DNA of 64,000 bases, from positions 1,121,001 to 1,185,000 of the forward strand of contig NC_092680.1 in NCBI RefSeq assembly GCF_964355755.1, given 5' to 3'. A model generated the notes under the pieces. It was not told where the DNA came from. It made no database searches and saw only the letters and a program-made list of their open reading frames with translations. The position numbers and the translations under genes were made by a program. How positions within the stretch are numbered: position 1 is the first letter of the stretch; each line of letters begins with the position of its first letter. Source of the stretch: Antedon mediterranea (taxonomy: Eukaryota > Echinodermata > Crinoidea > Comatulida > Antedonidae). This document shows positions 12,601-22,500 of this stretch, piece by piece.

Positions 12601-14781
12601 GTTTTTACATTTGATTGAAATTTGAGTACATTGTTATTTTGTTAGTGGTCTAGATGTAGTGTAATGATTTAATGTTAGTGGTCTAGATGTAGTGTAATGA
12701 TTTAATGTTAGTGGTCTAGATGTAGTGTAATGATTTAATGTTAGTGGTCTAGATGTAGTGTAATGATTTAATGTTAGTGGTCTAGATGTAGTGTAATGAT
12801 AAAGTGAAAAATCATGGTTTATAATTAAGTCTTGCACTGGCAGTGACAAACTTACCACCTTCTTCTGATGGTTGAAATGTATCTATTTTATTACTTGAGG
12901 GTGAAATCCATTCTGGTTGAGTATAGTCCACACTCTCATCTGTACATGTAAGCTGAAGGTTAGACTTCACATATTGATTACCAGTTGGTTTGAGGACAAC
13001 AGAAGCTGAATATTAAGTTAAAATAATATTATAGATAGTTTGTTCATTGTCTGAATGATGTGATTAGTATTATAACCTGGCGCTACTGAACGTCTGCACC
13101 TAACCCAATTAAAAACATTCAATAGGATGGATGTATTATTTGGTGGCGGTAATAGTGACCATAAAGTCTTTATGCCCAGTGATGTGAAGTACCATAGCCT
13201 CTATAACACTCATGAAAAACTAAATAATAATATAAAGGCCTACATAAAATGGAAAATAGTACAAACAACAACAGCCATTCAAGTTGGCCTTATCTATGAA
13301 TTCCAGAAAAAAAAATGTTGCTAATGGCTTACCTTGAGATAGACACTTAGCCTTTTTGCCTCGTTAGTATAGAAGTATATAGAATAGTATACAAATAATG
13401 AATGTTTATGAGTGCAATGGTACAAATAATGGCACGAGGTGAATGATGAAAGGTTATATCAACGAGGCAAAGCTGAGTTGATATAACCTTTCATCATTCA
13501 CCAAGTGCCATTATTTGTACCATTACACGAATACAAAACATTCATTATTTGTTTTATATAACATCTAGACGGTTTTTTTTCGTACACAAAAATGTTTCAA
13601 AAAGTACTATTTAACGATCGTTGAATAGTGCGTACTATTGCACGCCATGTGACCCACATTCGTCCAATCAAATGACAGGAATTTATATAGGTGTTATATA
13701 AAATACTTTATTACTAGCCTGATTGATACTTTTTTGGCCTAGCCTAGCTAGTAGTAGGCCTACACTCAGATCTACTTTACTTACTTAGCTAGTACAGTAG
13801 TAGCTTACTCTAGGCATGATCCATGGAGGTATAATACCTCCATGCTCTAGCTAGGCTAGGCCTAGAAATTTTAAATTTAGTACAGTACAAAATGTATGTT
13901 GCATACACTTACAGAATATACACTCGATCTCAATAGCCAGCAGTAACAATGCTTGAATATACATTTGCCTAGAATTTCAGCATGGTATAACGGTTTGTAG
14001 AGACATTATTATTCGTACTGTGGGTTGTATGTGAAACAATGGACGGAAACAACATTAGTTAAGGCACAGTTAATGTACAGAGTTCATTACAGCAAAAGAT
14101 ACACACAGTAGCTGCTTATGACGTCAAGTACCTGGTAATGTAATTGTAAAATGGTGGGGAAATCCCCATGTCTAGGCGCATGCAACATTTGTTGTATGGG
14201 CGGCCATTAGTGTCATAATATATAACAAACAAATAAATAAACAAACAAGACATAATATAAATAAATATATTACAGTATTATTATAGAATTATTATAATTA
14301 CTTTTACAAAACGTCAACGTCTAAATTTTATCAATCTAGGGAGTCAAAAATTGTGACCAATCAGATTAGCATTTTACAGTCCTGGTTTGTGATTGGTTAA
14401 ATGTTTATAGTATTGTGTACATGCTAAATATAATATGGCCAAAGGTTATTAGGTGAATTGCTAAGTGTGCTTGTGTGCAGTGAGAAAGGAGACCCAATGC
14501 CATAGCTATGATTATGAACAAGATTTCATACTCGAACGAAATAACACATTTATAATATTTGTTATTATACAATAAATTAAGATCATCATTAGTCTGGCTT
14601 CCATATTGGAAACACGCAAGCCTCGCTACCACGTCAAGGTTGATGATCACAGCGAGGACTTACCTGTGGTTGGTTCCATGTCAAAAACTGTATCTTCCTG
14701 TTTTTTCTGCAATTCCATCCTTTCTCCAGTATCCAAGTACCGCACATGTATATCTATTAGAGGGGCTGGTCCGGATATAAT
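5293..14781 (-). CDS. Ig/FNIII single-pass membrane protein, exons 3' of the micro-exon array
   Basis: Coding exons in transcription order (high to low): 14664-14781, 12856-13005, 12289-12414, 11257-11548, 10708-10952, 9144-9275, 8851-8985, 8605-8745, 8253-8414, 7627-7737, 6849-7019, 6527-6620, 5826-5870, 5293-5350. All have AG/GT boundaries. Phase is continuous at every junction (mostly phase 1) down to TGA at 5293. From the first Ig exon onward they encode about 620 residues: Ig, Cys-rich module, a beta-sandwich region, Ig halves, FNIII, Thr/Ser stalk, TM helix and a tail of about 40 residues with no kinase. The architecture is receptor-like. I do not recognise an ortholog. The gene extends upstream through the array at 16.8-31.1 kb to a signal-peptide-like exon near 31.6 kb. 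Confidence 0.85.
6119..6150. repeat. (AATA)n simple repeat
   Basis: A short AAATAAATA run in the intron before the 45-nt tail exon. Another simple repeat, (TA)n, lies at 5698-5723. Confidence 0.9.
6849..7019 (-). CDS. Thr/Ser stalk exon with an internal 39-nt duplication
   Basis: The segment RDVATSDVTVMML occurs twice in tandem at the DNA level (39 nt each), followed by a partial third start (RDVSKT). It lies between FNIII and the TM exon, so it is an extracellular juxtamembrane stalk. Confidence 0.75.
7130..7320 (-). mobile_element. Degraded SINE, same family as 44222-44540
   Basis: It shares GGTTCTTTAAAGTGCA and the tRNA-like head remnant (TTAACTGCTTGGTCGC on the plus strand) with the better preserved copy at 44222-44540. 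It is intronic. Confidence 0.6.
7426..7574. mobile_element. MITE family 1 copy
   Basis: Both inverted ends are present (CTGTTTACACTATCAA at the left; TTTGATAGTGTAGACAGAGC at the right), with a TCACTACCATATTTG-like core. Intronic. Confidence 0.8.
7627..9275 (-). CDS. Ig halves and FNIII exons of the membrane protein
   Basis: 9144-9275 gives an Ig C-terminal half (DEDYGTYTCRGK). 8851-8985 and 8605-8745 give an I-set Ig domain (GGVIRCDVTGLPKPKVSW, then EDGTFECRGD). 8253-8414 and 7627-7737 give an FNIII domain (VPEPPVIRIPEEDVG, MGLHYIIYYND, then LTPSTLYDVHAVAVSMGGTS). All junctions are phase 1. Confidence 0.8.
8475..8545 (+). mobile_element. SINE 3' tail fragment with ATT repeat
   Basis: Contains GTGCAGCGCATTGAGC and GCGCTATATAAGAA followed by (ATT)n. 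The same tail occurs in the SINE at 41977-42245. Confidence 0.65.
9440..10680. repeat. Minisatellite of 14-17-bp units, about 75 copies
   Basis: Units are GCATAGGGGTGTCCCCT with deletion variants (GCATAGGGTGTCCCCT, GCAAGGTGTCCCCT). It lies in the intron between exons 10708-10952 and 9144-9275. All three minus-strand frames stay open over about 1.2 kb because the unit lacks stops in every register and its length is not a multiple of three. The resulting open frames (up to 505 codons) should not be annotated as protein. Flanks near 9300-9360 and 10665-10695 contain GGTTCTACTGTA-type ends, so it may have grown inside a transposon fragment. Confidence 0.9.
10708..11548 (-). CDS. Beta-rich ectodomain region over two exons (11257-11548, 10708-10952)
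   Basis: The exons join in phase 2 (GGACAG/GTTGG to CTAG/CTATC). The sequence includes a Cys pair (NDCHMIRG, YTSCES), the hydrophobic stretch EVVLVLVSDRLVFWEVNIQ, then YGIGDDAIHGGKTVDMMLYL and FTATEAANSW. The V-L-V-L...W pattern recalls the orphan domain of endoglin/betaglycan-type ectodomains, but the similarity is by eye and weak. The intron after this region holds the 14-17-bp minisatellite. Confidence 0.7.
11640..11945 (-). mobile_element. 5S rRNA-derived SINE (SINE3-like)
   Basis: The reverse complement carries the 3' part of 5S rRNA, with the blocks GGGCCTGGTTAG, CTTGGATGGGAGACC and GGGAATATCGGGTGCTGTA in correct order and spacing for the internal 5S promoter region. It is followed by a non-5S body to about 11640. 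The 5S 5' part is diverged. It sits in an intron of the Ig membrane protein gene, in the same orientation. Functional 5S is unlikely. Confidence 0.75.
11990..12078. mobile_element. MITE family 1 copy, short
   Basis: Contains AGTGTGATGTTCC, TGACATCATCATGTCCATAT and the end TTGATAGTGTAGACAAAGC. The left end is partly lost. A further fragment lies at 11160-11233. Confidence 0.65.
12289..12414 (-). CDS. Cysteine-rich module exon
   Basis: Phase 1 in and out, 126 nt. It carries nine Cys in a small EB/EGF-like pattern (ESCNAEFGRYCQNSF, CVNGFCACQQ, DPCSC). It is a likely extracellular disulfide-bonded module between the first Ig and the following beta-rich region. Confidence 0.75.
   Translation of the reverse strand, partial: LTVIMQNLVMLNLVVTVKIHLLLASMDSVLASNLELIHVLA
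12641..12802. repeat. 33-bp tandem repeat, five copies
   Basis: The unit contains TTAGTGGTCTAGATGTAGTG and TAATGATTTAATG. Copies are essentially identical. Intronic, between the Ig and Cys-rich exons. Confidence 0.9.
12856..13005 (-). CDS. First Ig-like exon of the membrane protein
   Basis: Only phase 1 entry is open. It encodes VVLKPTGNQYVKSNLQLTC followed by a Trp in EWISPSS, the Cys and Trp pattern of an Ig fold. The exit is phase 1 at GGTG/GTAAGTTT. This is the acceptor exon to which a micro-exon or the 118-nt exon would splice. Confidence 0.8.
13395..13560. mobile_element. Long hairpin (foldback) element
   Basis: The arms from about 13400-13465 and 13477-13550 are near-perfect inverted copies (for example TGGTACAAATAATGGCAC and GTGCCATTATTTGTACCA), separated by about 12 bp. 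A transcript would form a hairpin of more than 60 bp. It lies in the intron between 12856-13005 and 14664-14781. Confidence 0.8.
13561..14660. other. Intron sequence, nothing recognised
   Basis: Contains GGCCTAG/CTAGGC-rich stretches (13735-13870) typical of this genome's non-coding DNA. No splice-bounded open frame on either strand. Confidence 0.45.
14664..14781 (-). CDS. 118-nt exon ending in a micro-exon-like segment
   Basis: The acceptor GCATAGCAG ends at 14782 and the donor ACCACAG/GTAAGT is at 14664. Only one frame is open: phase 0 in, phase 1 out, beginning IISGPAPLIDIHVRYLDTGE and ending FDMEPTT. Its last 19 nt resemble the end of the 41-nt micro-exons upstream (LLEPIT in the same frame), so the micro-exons appear to be relatives of this exon's 3' end. 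It splices in phase to the Ig exon at 13005. Its phase-0 entry differs from the micro-exon entry phase, which bears on which upstream exons it can join. Confidence 0.75.
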
Positions 14782-14879
14782 CTGCTATGCCACCTACTAT
14801 GAAGTATCATATAAATGTTGAAACCTGGTTAAGAAAAACTATAGTCACCTGTAGGGAAAACTTACAATATCAATGCTAT

Positions 14880-16160
14880 CTTACACCTTTCCAAACAAAA
14901 TAACATGATTTGAAGTGCATTGCAACTTAAACCTGTAGATTCTTAGCTACACACAACCTGCAGTGAACATTTATTATACCAAGATAATGAAATTACAAAA
15001 AATAACCTGATTTGAAGTGCATTGCAACTTAAACCTGTAGATTCTTAGCTACACACAACCTGCAGTGAACATTTATTATACCAAGATAATAAATTTACTA
15101 AAAATAACCTGATTTGAAGTCCATTTCAACTTAAACCTGTAGATTCTTAGCTACACACAACCTGCAGTGAACATTTTTTATACAAAGATAATGAATTTAC
15201 TAAAAATAACCTGATTTGAAGTGCATTTCAACTTAAACCTGTAGATTCTTAGCTACACAAAACCTGCAGTGAACATTTTTTATACCAAGATAATAAATTT
15301 ACTAAAAAAATAACCTGATTTGAAGTGCATTGCAACTTAAACCTTTAGATTCTTAGCTACAACACAACCTGCAGTGAACATTTATTATATCAAGATAATG
15401 AATTTACTAAAAATAACCTGATTCGAAGTGCATTGCAACTTAAACCTGTAGATTCTTGGCTACACACAACCTGCAGTGAACATTTATTATACCAAGATAA
15501 TGAATTTACTAAAAATAACCTGATTTGAAGTGCATTTCAACTTAAACCTGTAGATTCTTAGCTACACACAACCTGCAGTGAACATTTATTATACCAAGAT
15601 AATGAATTTACTAAAAATAACCTGATTTGAAGTGCATTTCAACTTAAACATGTAGATTCTTAGCTGCACACAACCTGCAGTGAACATTTTTTATACCAAG
15701 ATAATAAATTTACTAAAAATAACCTGATTTGAAGTGCTTTGCAACTTAAACCTGTAGATTCTTAGCTACACACAACCTGCAGTGAACATTTTTTATACCA
15801 AGATAATAAATTTACTAAAAAAATAACCTGATTTGAAGTGCATTGCAACTTAAACCTTTAGATTCTTAGCTACAACACAACCTGCAGTGAACATTTATTA
15901 TACCAAGATAATGAATTTACTAAAAATAACCTGATTTGAAGTGCATTGCAACTTAAACCTGTAGATTCTTAGCTACACACAACCTGCAGTGAACATTTAT
16001 TATACCACGATAATGAATTTACTAAAAATAACCTGATTTGAAGTGTATTACAACTTAAACCTGTAGATTCTTAGCTACACACAACCTGCAGTGAACATTT
16101 TTTATACCAAGATAATAAATTTACTAAAAAATAAACTGATTTGAAGTACATTTTAGTTAC
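14880..16160 (-). repeat. Type-B tandem array, about 13 copies of a 101-105-bp unit
   Basis: Each unit contains, on the minus strand, an acceptor-like TTCACTGCAG, a 25-nt segment starting GTTGTGTGTAGCTAAGAATC, then a weak donor-like CAG/GTTTAAG. If it is an exon, phase 2 entry is open (LCVAKNLQ) and exits in phase 0, the phase needed by the 118-nt exon just downstream. The donor is poor and coding use is unproven. Diverged longer relatives (16160-16700, 25500-25940, 28740-29700) keep the ...CTGCAG...TTAAAC skeleton. Confidence 0.75.
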
Positions 16161-16716
16161 ACGCATATTTAAATAAGTTACCAAGATATAATGCCACCTT
16201 ACACATTATATAGAACAATTTACAACAAATATTTAAAATTATTTGAAATTTACTGAAACTTAAACCTCTACATTTTTAGATACACATATATCTTACCTAT
16301 ATACCTACATGGAACATTTACATTAACAAGATATAATGCCAACTTACAGATTATACAATTTTTACAAAAAATGACTTGATTTGAAGTGAATTGAAACCTC
16401 TATTCTTAACTACATTATTAAAATATTTTAACTACACACGACCTGCAGGGAAATCTTACGATACCAAGAAAATTTATAACAAATATTACAAATTATTTAA
16501 AATGTTTAAACCTAAACCTCTAAGTTCTTAGTTACACTTAATATATGACATCTTAGCAACACACGAACTGCAGGGAAATCTTACGATACCAAGAAAATTT
16601 ATAACAAATATTACAAATTATTTAAAATGTTTAAACCCAAACCTCTAAGTTCTTAGTTACACTTAATATATGACATCTTAGCAACACACATACCTGCAGA
16701 GAAAACGCAAACAAAC

Positions 16717-16764
16717 CTGTGTTTAGTTCCAATAGATTTTCATCTTTAGATTCATATATGCTAT
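16717..16764 (-). CDS. 48-nt type-C micro-exon candidate (module 1)
   Basis: Acceptor TCATTTCAG, donor ACACAG/GTTTGT. With phase 1 entry it is open (SIYESKDENLLELNT) and exits in phase 1, in the same frame as the type-A micro-exon ending LLEPIT and as the 118-nt exon ending FDMEPTT. It could therefore follow a type-A exon in frame. It is the last exon-like unit of its module in transcription order. Confidence 0.5.
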
Positions 16765-16818
16765 CTGAAATGAGTAAGAGAAAAATTATTAGGTACAGGT
16801 GGTGTGGTATGCTTACCT

Positions 16819-18940
16819 GTGACTGGTTTCAACAGCCTTGCATCGGTATGTCCATATCTGAAAAGAGAAAATAAAAATAAATTTATTTATACCATTGCAT
16901 AGGCTTTGATGTTTCTTACCTGTGATTGGTTCCAACAGCCTTGCATGGGTATGTCCATATCTGAAAAGAGAAAATAAAAATAAATTTATTTATACCATTG
17001 CATAGGCTTTGATGTTTCTTACCTGTGATTGGTTCCAACAGCCTTGCATGGGTATGTCCATATCTGAAAAAGGGAAAATATAAAGAAATTTAATTATACC
17101 ATTGCATAGGCTTTGATATTTCTTACCTGTGATTGGTTCCAACAGCCTTGTATCGGTATGTCCATATCTGAAAATGGAAAATATAAAGAAATTTAATTAT
17201 ACCATTGCATAGGTTTTGATGTTTCTTACCTGTGATTGGTTCCAACAGCCTTGCATCGGTATGTCCATATCTGAAAAGAGAAAATAAAAATAAATTTAAT
17301 TATACCATTGCATAGCCTTTAATGTTTCTAAACTGTGATTATTTCCAACAGCCTTGCATCATTATGTCCATATCTGAAAAGGGAAAATAAAAAGAAATTT
17401 ATTTATACCATTGCATAGGCTTTGATGTTTCTTACCTTTGATTGGTTCCAACAGCCTTGCATCGGTATGTCCATATCTGAAAAGAGAAAATAAAAATAAA
17501 TGTAATTATACCATTGCATAGCCTTTAATGTTTCTTACCTGTGATTGGTTCCAACTGTCTTGCATCGGTATGTCCATATCTGAAAATGGAAAATATAAAG
17601 AAATTTAATTATACCATTGCATAGGTTTTGATGTTTCTTACCTGTGATTGGTTCCAACAGCCTTGAATCGGTATGTCCATATCTGAAAAGGGAAAATAAA
17701 AATAAATTTAATTATACCATTGCATAGCCTTTAATGTTTCTAAACTGTGATTATTTCCAACAGCCTTGCATCATTATGTCCATATCTGAAAAGGGAAAAT
17801 AAAAAGAAATGTATTTATACCATTGCATAGGCTTTGATGTTTCTTACCTGTGATTGGTTCCAACAGCCTTGCATCGGTATTTCCATATCTGAAAAGAAAA
17901 AATAAAAATAAATTTAATTATACCATTGCATAGCCTTTAATGTTTCTTACCTGTGATTATTTCCAACAGCCTTGCATCATTATGTCCATATCTGAAAAGG
18001 GAAAATAAAAAGAAATGTATTTATACCATTGCATAGGCTTTGATGTTTCTTACCGTACCTGTGATTATTTCCAACAGTCTTGCATCAGTATGTCCATATC
18101 TGAAAAGGGAAAATGAAAAGAAATTTAATTACACCATATTGTATTATAACTTTTGATGTTTCTTACCTGAGATTGGTTCAAACAGCCTTGCATCTGTTTG
18201 TCCATATCTGAAAAGGGAAAATAAAAAGAAATTTATTTATACCATTGCATAGGCTTTGATGTTTCTTACCTGTGATTGGTTCCAATAGCCTTGCATCGGT
18301 ATGTCCATATCTGAAAAGGGAAAATAAAAAGAAATTTATTTATACCATTGCATAGGCTTTGATGTTTCTTACCTGTGATTGGTTCCTACAGCCTTTAATC
18401 GGTATGTCCATATCTGAAAAGGGAAAATATAAAGAAATTTATTTATACCATTGCATAGGCTTTGATGTTTCTTACCTGTGATTGGTTCCAACAGCCTTGC
18501 ATCGGTATGTCCATATCTGAAAAGGGAAAATAAAAAGAAATTTATTTATACCATTGCATAGGCTTTGATGTTTCTTACCTGTGATTGGTTCCAATAGCCT
18601 TGCATCGGTATGTCCATATCTGAAAAGGGAAAATAAAAAGAAATTTATTTATACCATTGCATAGGCTTTGATGTTTCTTACCTGTGATTGGTTCCTACAG
18701 CCTTGCATCGGTATGTCCATATCTGAAAAGGGAAAATATAAAGAAATTTAATTATACCATTGCATAGGCTTTGATATTTCTTACCTGTGATTGGTTCCTA
18801 CAGTCCTTCATTGGTACGTCCATATCTGAAAAGGGAAAATATAAAGAAATTTATTTATACTATTGCATAGGCTTTGATATTTCTTACCTGTGATTAGTTC
18901 CTACAGTCCTGCATTGGTATGTCCATAGGTACTATCTGAA
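16819..18940 (-). repeat. Type-A micro-exon array, block 1 (about 21 copies)
   Basis: The repeat unit is about 103 bp. On the minus strand each unit reads pyrimidine tract ...CCCTTTTCAG, a 41-nt core beginning ATATGGACATACCGATGCAA and ending GGAACCAATCACAG, then GTAAGAAAC, leaving introns of about 62 nt. Most copies here are of the open class (LLEPIT frame). Copies near 17340, 17755 and 17960 are degenerate: AATAATCACAG in place of CCAATCACAG, TAA or similar stops, and the first two have lost the donor (CACAGTTTAG). The first unit in transcription order (about 18890-18940) is a 48-nt variant beginning ATAGTACCTATGGAC. Confidence 0.9.
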
Positions 18941-19540
18941 AACAATAACTACTATAAATAATTATACCACTTAATATTTTTCTTTCCCATGATTGGTTCC
19001 AAAACCTTGCATCTGTAGACATATACCTAATGGGAAAACTTACTATACCCAAATGTAATACCATTTTACACATTGTATAAAATAATTTTACCAAAAATAT
19101 AACATGATTTGAAATACATTGGAACTTAACGTTTAGATTCTTAGCTACACTTATATATCTTAGTTACACACATACATGTAGAGAAAACTTACTATACAAA
19201 GATAATGCCATCTTAAACAATATATAAAATGAATTTACAAAAAAGAAACCTGATTTGAAATGCATTCAAAACTTAAACCTGTAGATTCTTAGCTACACAC
19301 AATCAACATGCAGTGAACATGTTTTATACCAAGCTAATAAATTTACTAAAAAATAACCTGATTTGAAGTGCATTGCAACTTAAACCTGTAGATTCTTAGC
19401 TACACACAACCTGCAGAGAAAACTCAAACAAACCTGTGTTTAGTTCCAATAGATTTTCATCTTTAGATTCATATTATGCTATCTGAAATGAGTAAGAGAA
19501 AAATTATTAGGTACAGGTGGTGTGGTATGCTTACCTGTGA
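18941..19540 (-). repeat. Module junction: diverged repeats, type-B units and type-C exon
   Basis: Contains about three type-B-like units and a type-C core at 19434-19482. This C copy has one extra T (49 nt), which puts TGA in the expected frame, so it is probably broken. The segment 18886-19400 is nearly identical to 24285-24800, showing a segmental duplication. Confidence 0.75.
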
Positions 19541-22500
19541 CTGGTTTCCACAGTCTTGCATCGATATGTCCATAGCTGAAAAGGGAAAAAATAAAGAAAT
19601 TTAATTATACTATTGAATAGGCTTTGATGTTTCTTACCTGTGATTGGTTCCAACAGTCTTGTATCGGTATGTCCATATCTGAAAAAGGAAAATAAAAAGA
19701 CATTTAATTATACCATTAAATAGGCTATTTTTTTCTTACCTGTGATTGGTTCCAACAGCCTTGCATTGGTATGTCCACATCTGAAAAGGGAAAAAATAAA
19801 GAAAGTTAATTATACTATTGAATAGTCCTTGATGTTTCTTACCTGTGATTGGTTCCAACAACCTTGCATCGGTATGTCCATATCTGAAAAGGGAAAATAT
19901 AAAGAAATTTATTTATACCATTGCATAGGCTTTGATGTTTCTTACCTGTGATTGGTTCCAACAGCCTTGCATCGGTATGTCCATATCTGAAAAGGGAAAA
20001 TATAAAGAAATTTAATTATACCATTGCATAGGCTTTGATATTCCTTACCTGTGATTGGTTCCTACAGTCCTGCATCGGTATGTCCATATCTGAAAAGGGA
20101 AAATATAAAGAAATTTAATTATACCATTGCATAGGCTTTGATGTTTCTTACCTGTGATTGGTTCCTACAGTCCTGCATTGGTATGTCCATATCTGAAAAT
20201 GGAAAATATAAAGAAATTTAATTATACCATTGCATAGACTTTATGTTTCTTACCTGTGATTGGTTCCAACAGTCTTGCATCGGTATGTCCATATCTGAAA
20301 AGGGAAAATATAAAGAAATTTAATTATACCATTGCATAGGCTTTGATGTTTCTTACCTGTGATTGGTTCCAACAGTCTTGCATCGGTATGTCCATATCTG
20401 AAAAGGGAAAATATAAAGAAATTTAATTATACCATTGCATAGGCTTTGATGTTTCTTACCTGTGATTGGTTCCTACAGTCCTGCATTGGTATGTCCATAT
20501 CTGAAAAGGGAAAATATAAAGAAATTTATTTATACCATTGCATAGGCTTTGATGTTTCTTACCTGTGATTGGTTCCTACAGTCCTGCATTGGTATGTCCA
20601 TATCTGAAAAGAAAAAATATAAAGAAATTTATTTATACCATTGCATAGGCTTTGATGTTTCTTACCTGTGATTGGTTCCTACAGTCCTGCATTGGTATGT
20701 CCATATCTGAAAAGGGAAAATATAAAGAAATTTAATTCTACCATTGCATAGGCTTTGATATTTCTTACCTGTGATTGGTTCCTACAGTCCTGCATTGGTA
20801 TGTCCATATCTGAAAAGGGAAAATATAAAGAAATTTAATTCTACCATTGCATAGGCTTTGATATTTCTTACCTGTGATTGGTTCCTACAGTCCTGCATTG
20901 GTATGTCCATATCTGAAAAGGGAAAATAAAAAGAAATTTAATTATACCATTGCATAGGCTTTGATATTTCTTACCTGTGATTGGTTCCTACAGTCTTGCA
21001 TTGGTATGTCCATATCTGAAAAGGGAAAATATAAAGACATTTTATTATACCATTGCATAGGCTTTGATATTTCTTACCTGTGATTGGTTCCTACAGTCTT
21101 GCATTGGTATGTCCATATCTGAAAAGGGAAAATATAAAGAAATTTAATTATACCATTGCATAGACTTTATGTTTCTTACCTGTGACTGGTTCCAACAGTC
21201 TTGCATCGGTATGTCCATATCTGAAAAGGGAAAATATAAAAAAATTTAATTATACCATTGCATAGGCTTTGATGTTTCTTACCTGTGATTGGTTCCAACA
21301 GTCTTGCATCGGTATGTCCATATCTGAAAAGGGAAAATATAAAGAAATTTAATTATACCATTGCATAGGCTTTGATGTTTCTTACCTGTGATTGGTTCCT
21401 ACAGTCCTGCATTGGTATGTCCATATCTGAAAAGGGAAAATATAAAGAAATTTAATTATACCATTGCATAGACTTTATGTTTCTTACCTGTGATTGGTTC
21501 CAACAGTCTTGCATTGGTATGTCCATATCTGATAAGGGAAAATATAAAGAAATGTTATTATACCATTGCATAGGCTTTGATGTTTCTTACCTGTGATTGG
21601 TTCCAACAGTCTTGCATCGGTATGTCCATATCTGAAAAGGGAAAATATAAAGAAATTTAATTATACCATTGCATAGGCTTTGATGTTTCTTACCTGTGAT
21701 TGGTTCCTACAGTCCTGCATTGGTATCTTCATATCTGAAAAGGGAAAATATAAAGAAATTTATTTATACCATTGCATAGGCTTTGATGTTTCTTACCTGT
21801 GATTGGTTCCTACAGTCCTGCATTGGTATGTCCATATTTGAAAAGGGACAATATTTATAAAGAAATTTATTTATACCATTGCATAGGCTTTGATGTTTCT
21901 TACCTGTGATTGGTTCCTACAGTCCTGCATTGGTATGTCCATATCTGAAAAGGGAAAATATAAAGAAATTTAATTATACCATTGCATAGACTTTATGTTT
22001 CTTACCTGTGATTGGTTCCAACAGTCTTGCATCGGTATGTCCATATCTGAAAAGGGAAAATATAAAGAAATTTAATTATACCATTGCATAGGCTTTGATA
22101 TTTCTAACCTGTGATTGGTTCCTACAGTCCTGCATTGGTATGTCCATATCTGAAAAGGGAAAATATAAAGAAATTTAATTATACCATTGCATAGGCTTTG
22201 ATATTTCTTACCTGTGATTGGTTCCTACAGTCCTGCATTGGTATGTCCATATCTGAAAAGGGAAAATATAAAGAAATTTAATTATACCATTGCATAGGCT
22301 TTGATATTTCTTACCTGTGATTGGTTCCTACAGTCCTGCATTGGTATGTCCATATCTGAAAAGGGAAAATATAAAGAAATTTAATTCTACCATTGCATAG
22401 GCTTTGATGTTTCTTACCTGTGATTGGTTCCTACAGTCCTGCATTGGTATGTCCATATCTGAAAAGGGAAAATATAAAGAAATTTAATTATACCATTGCA

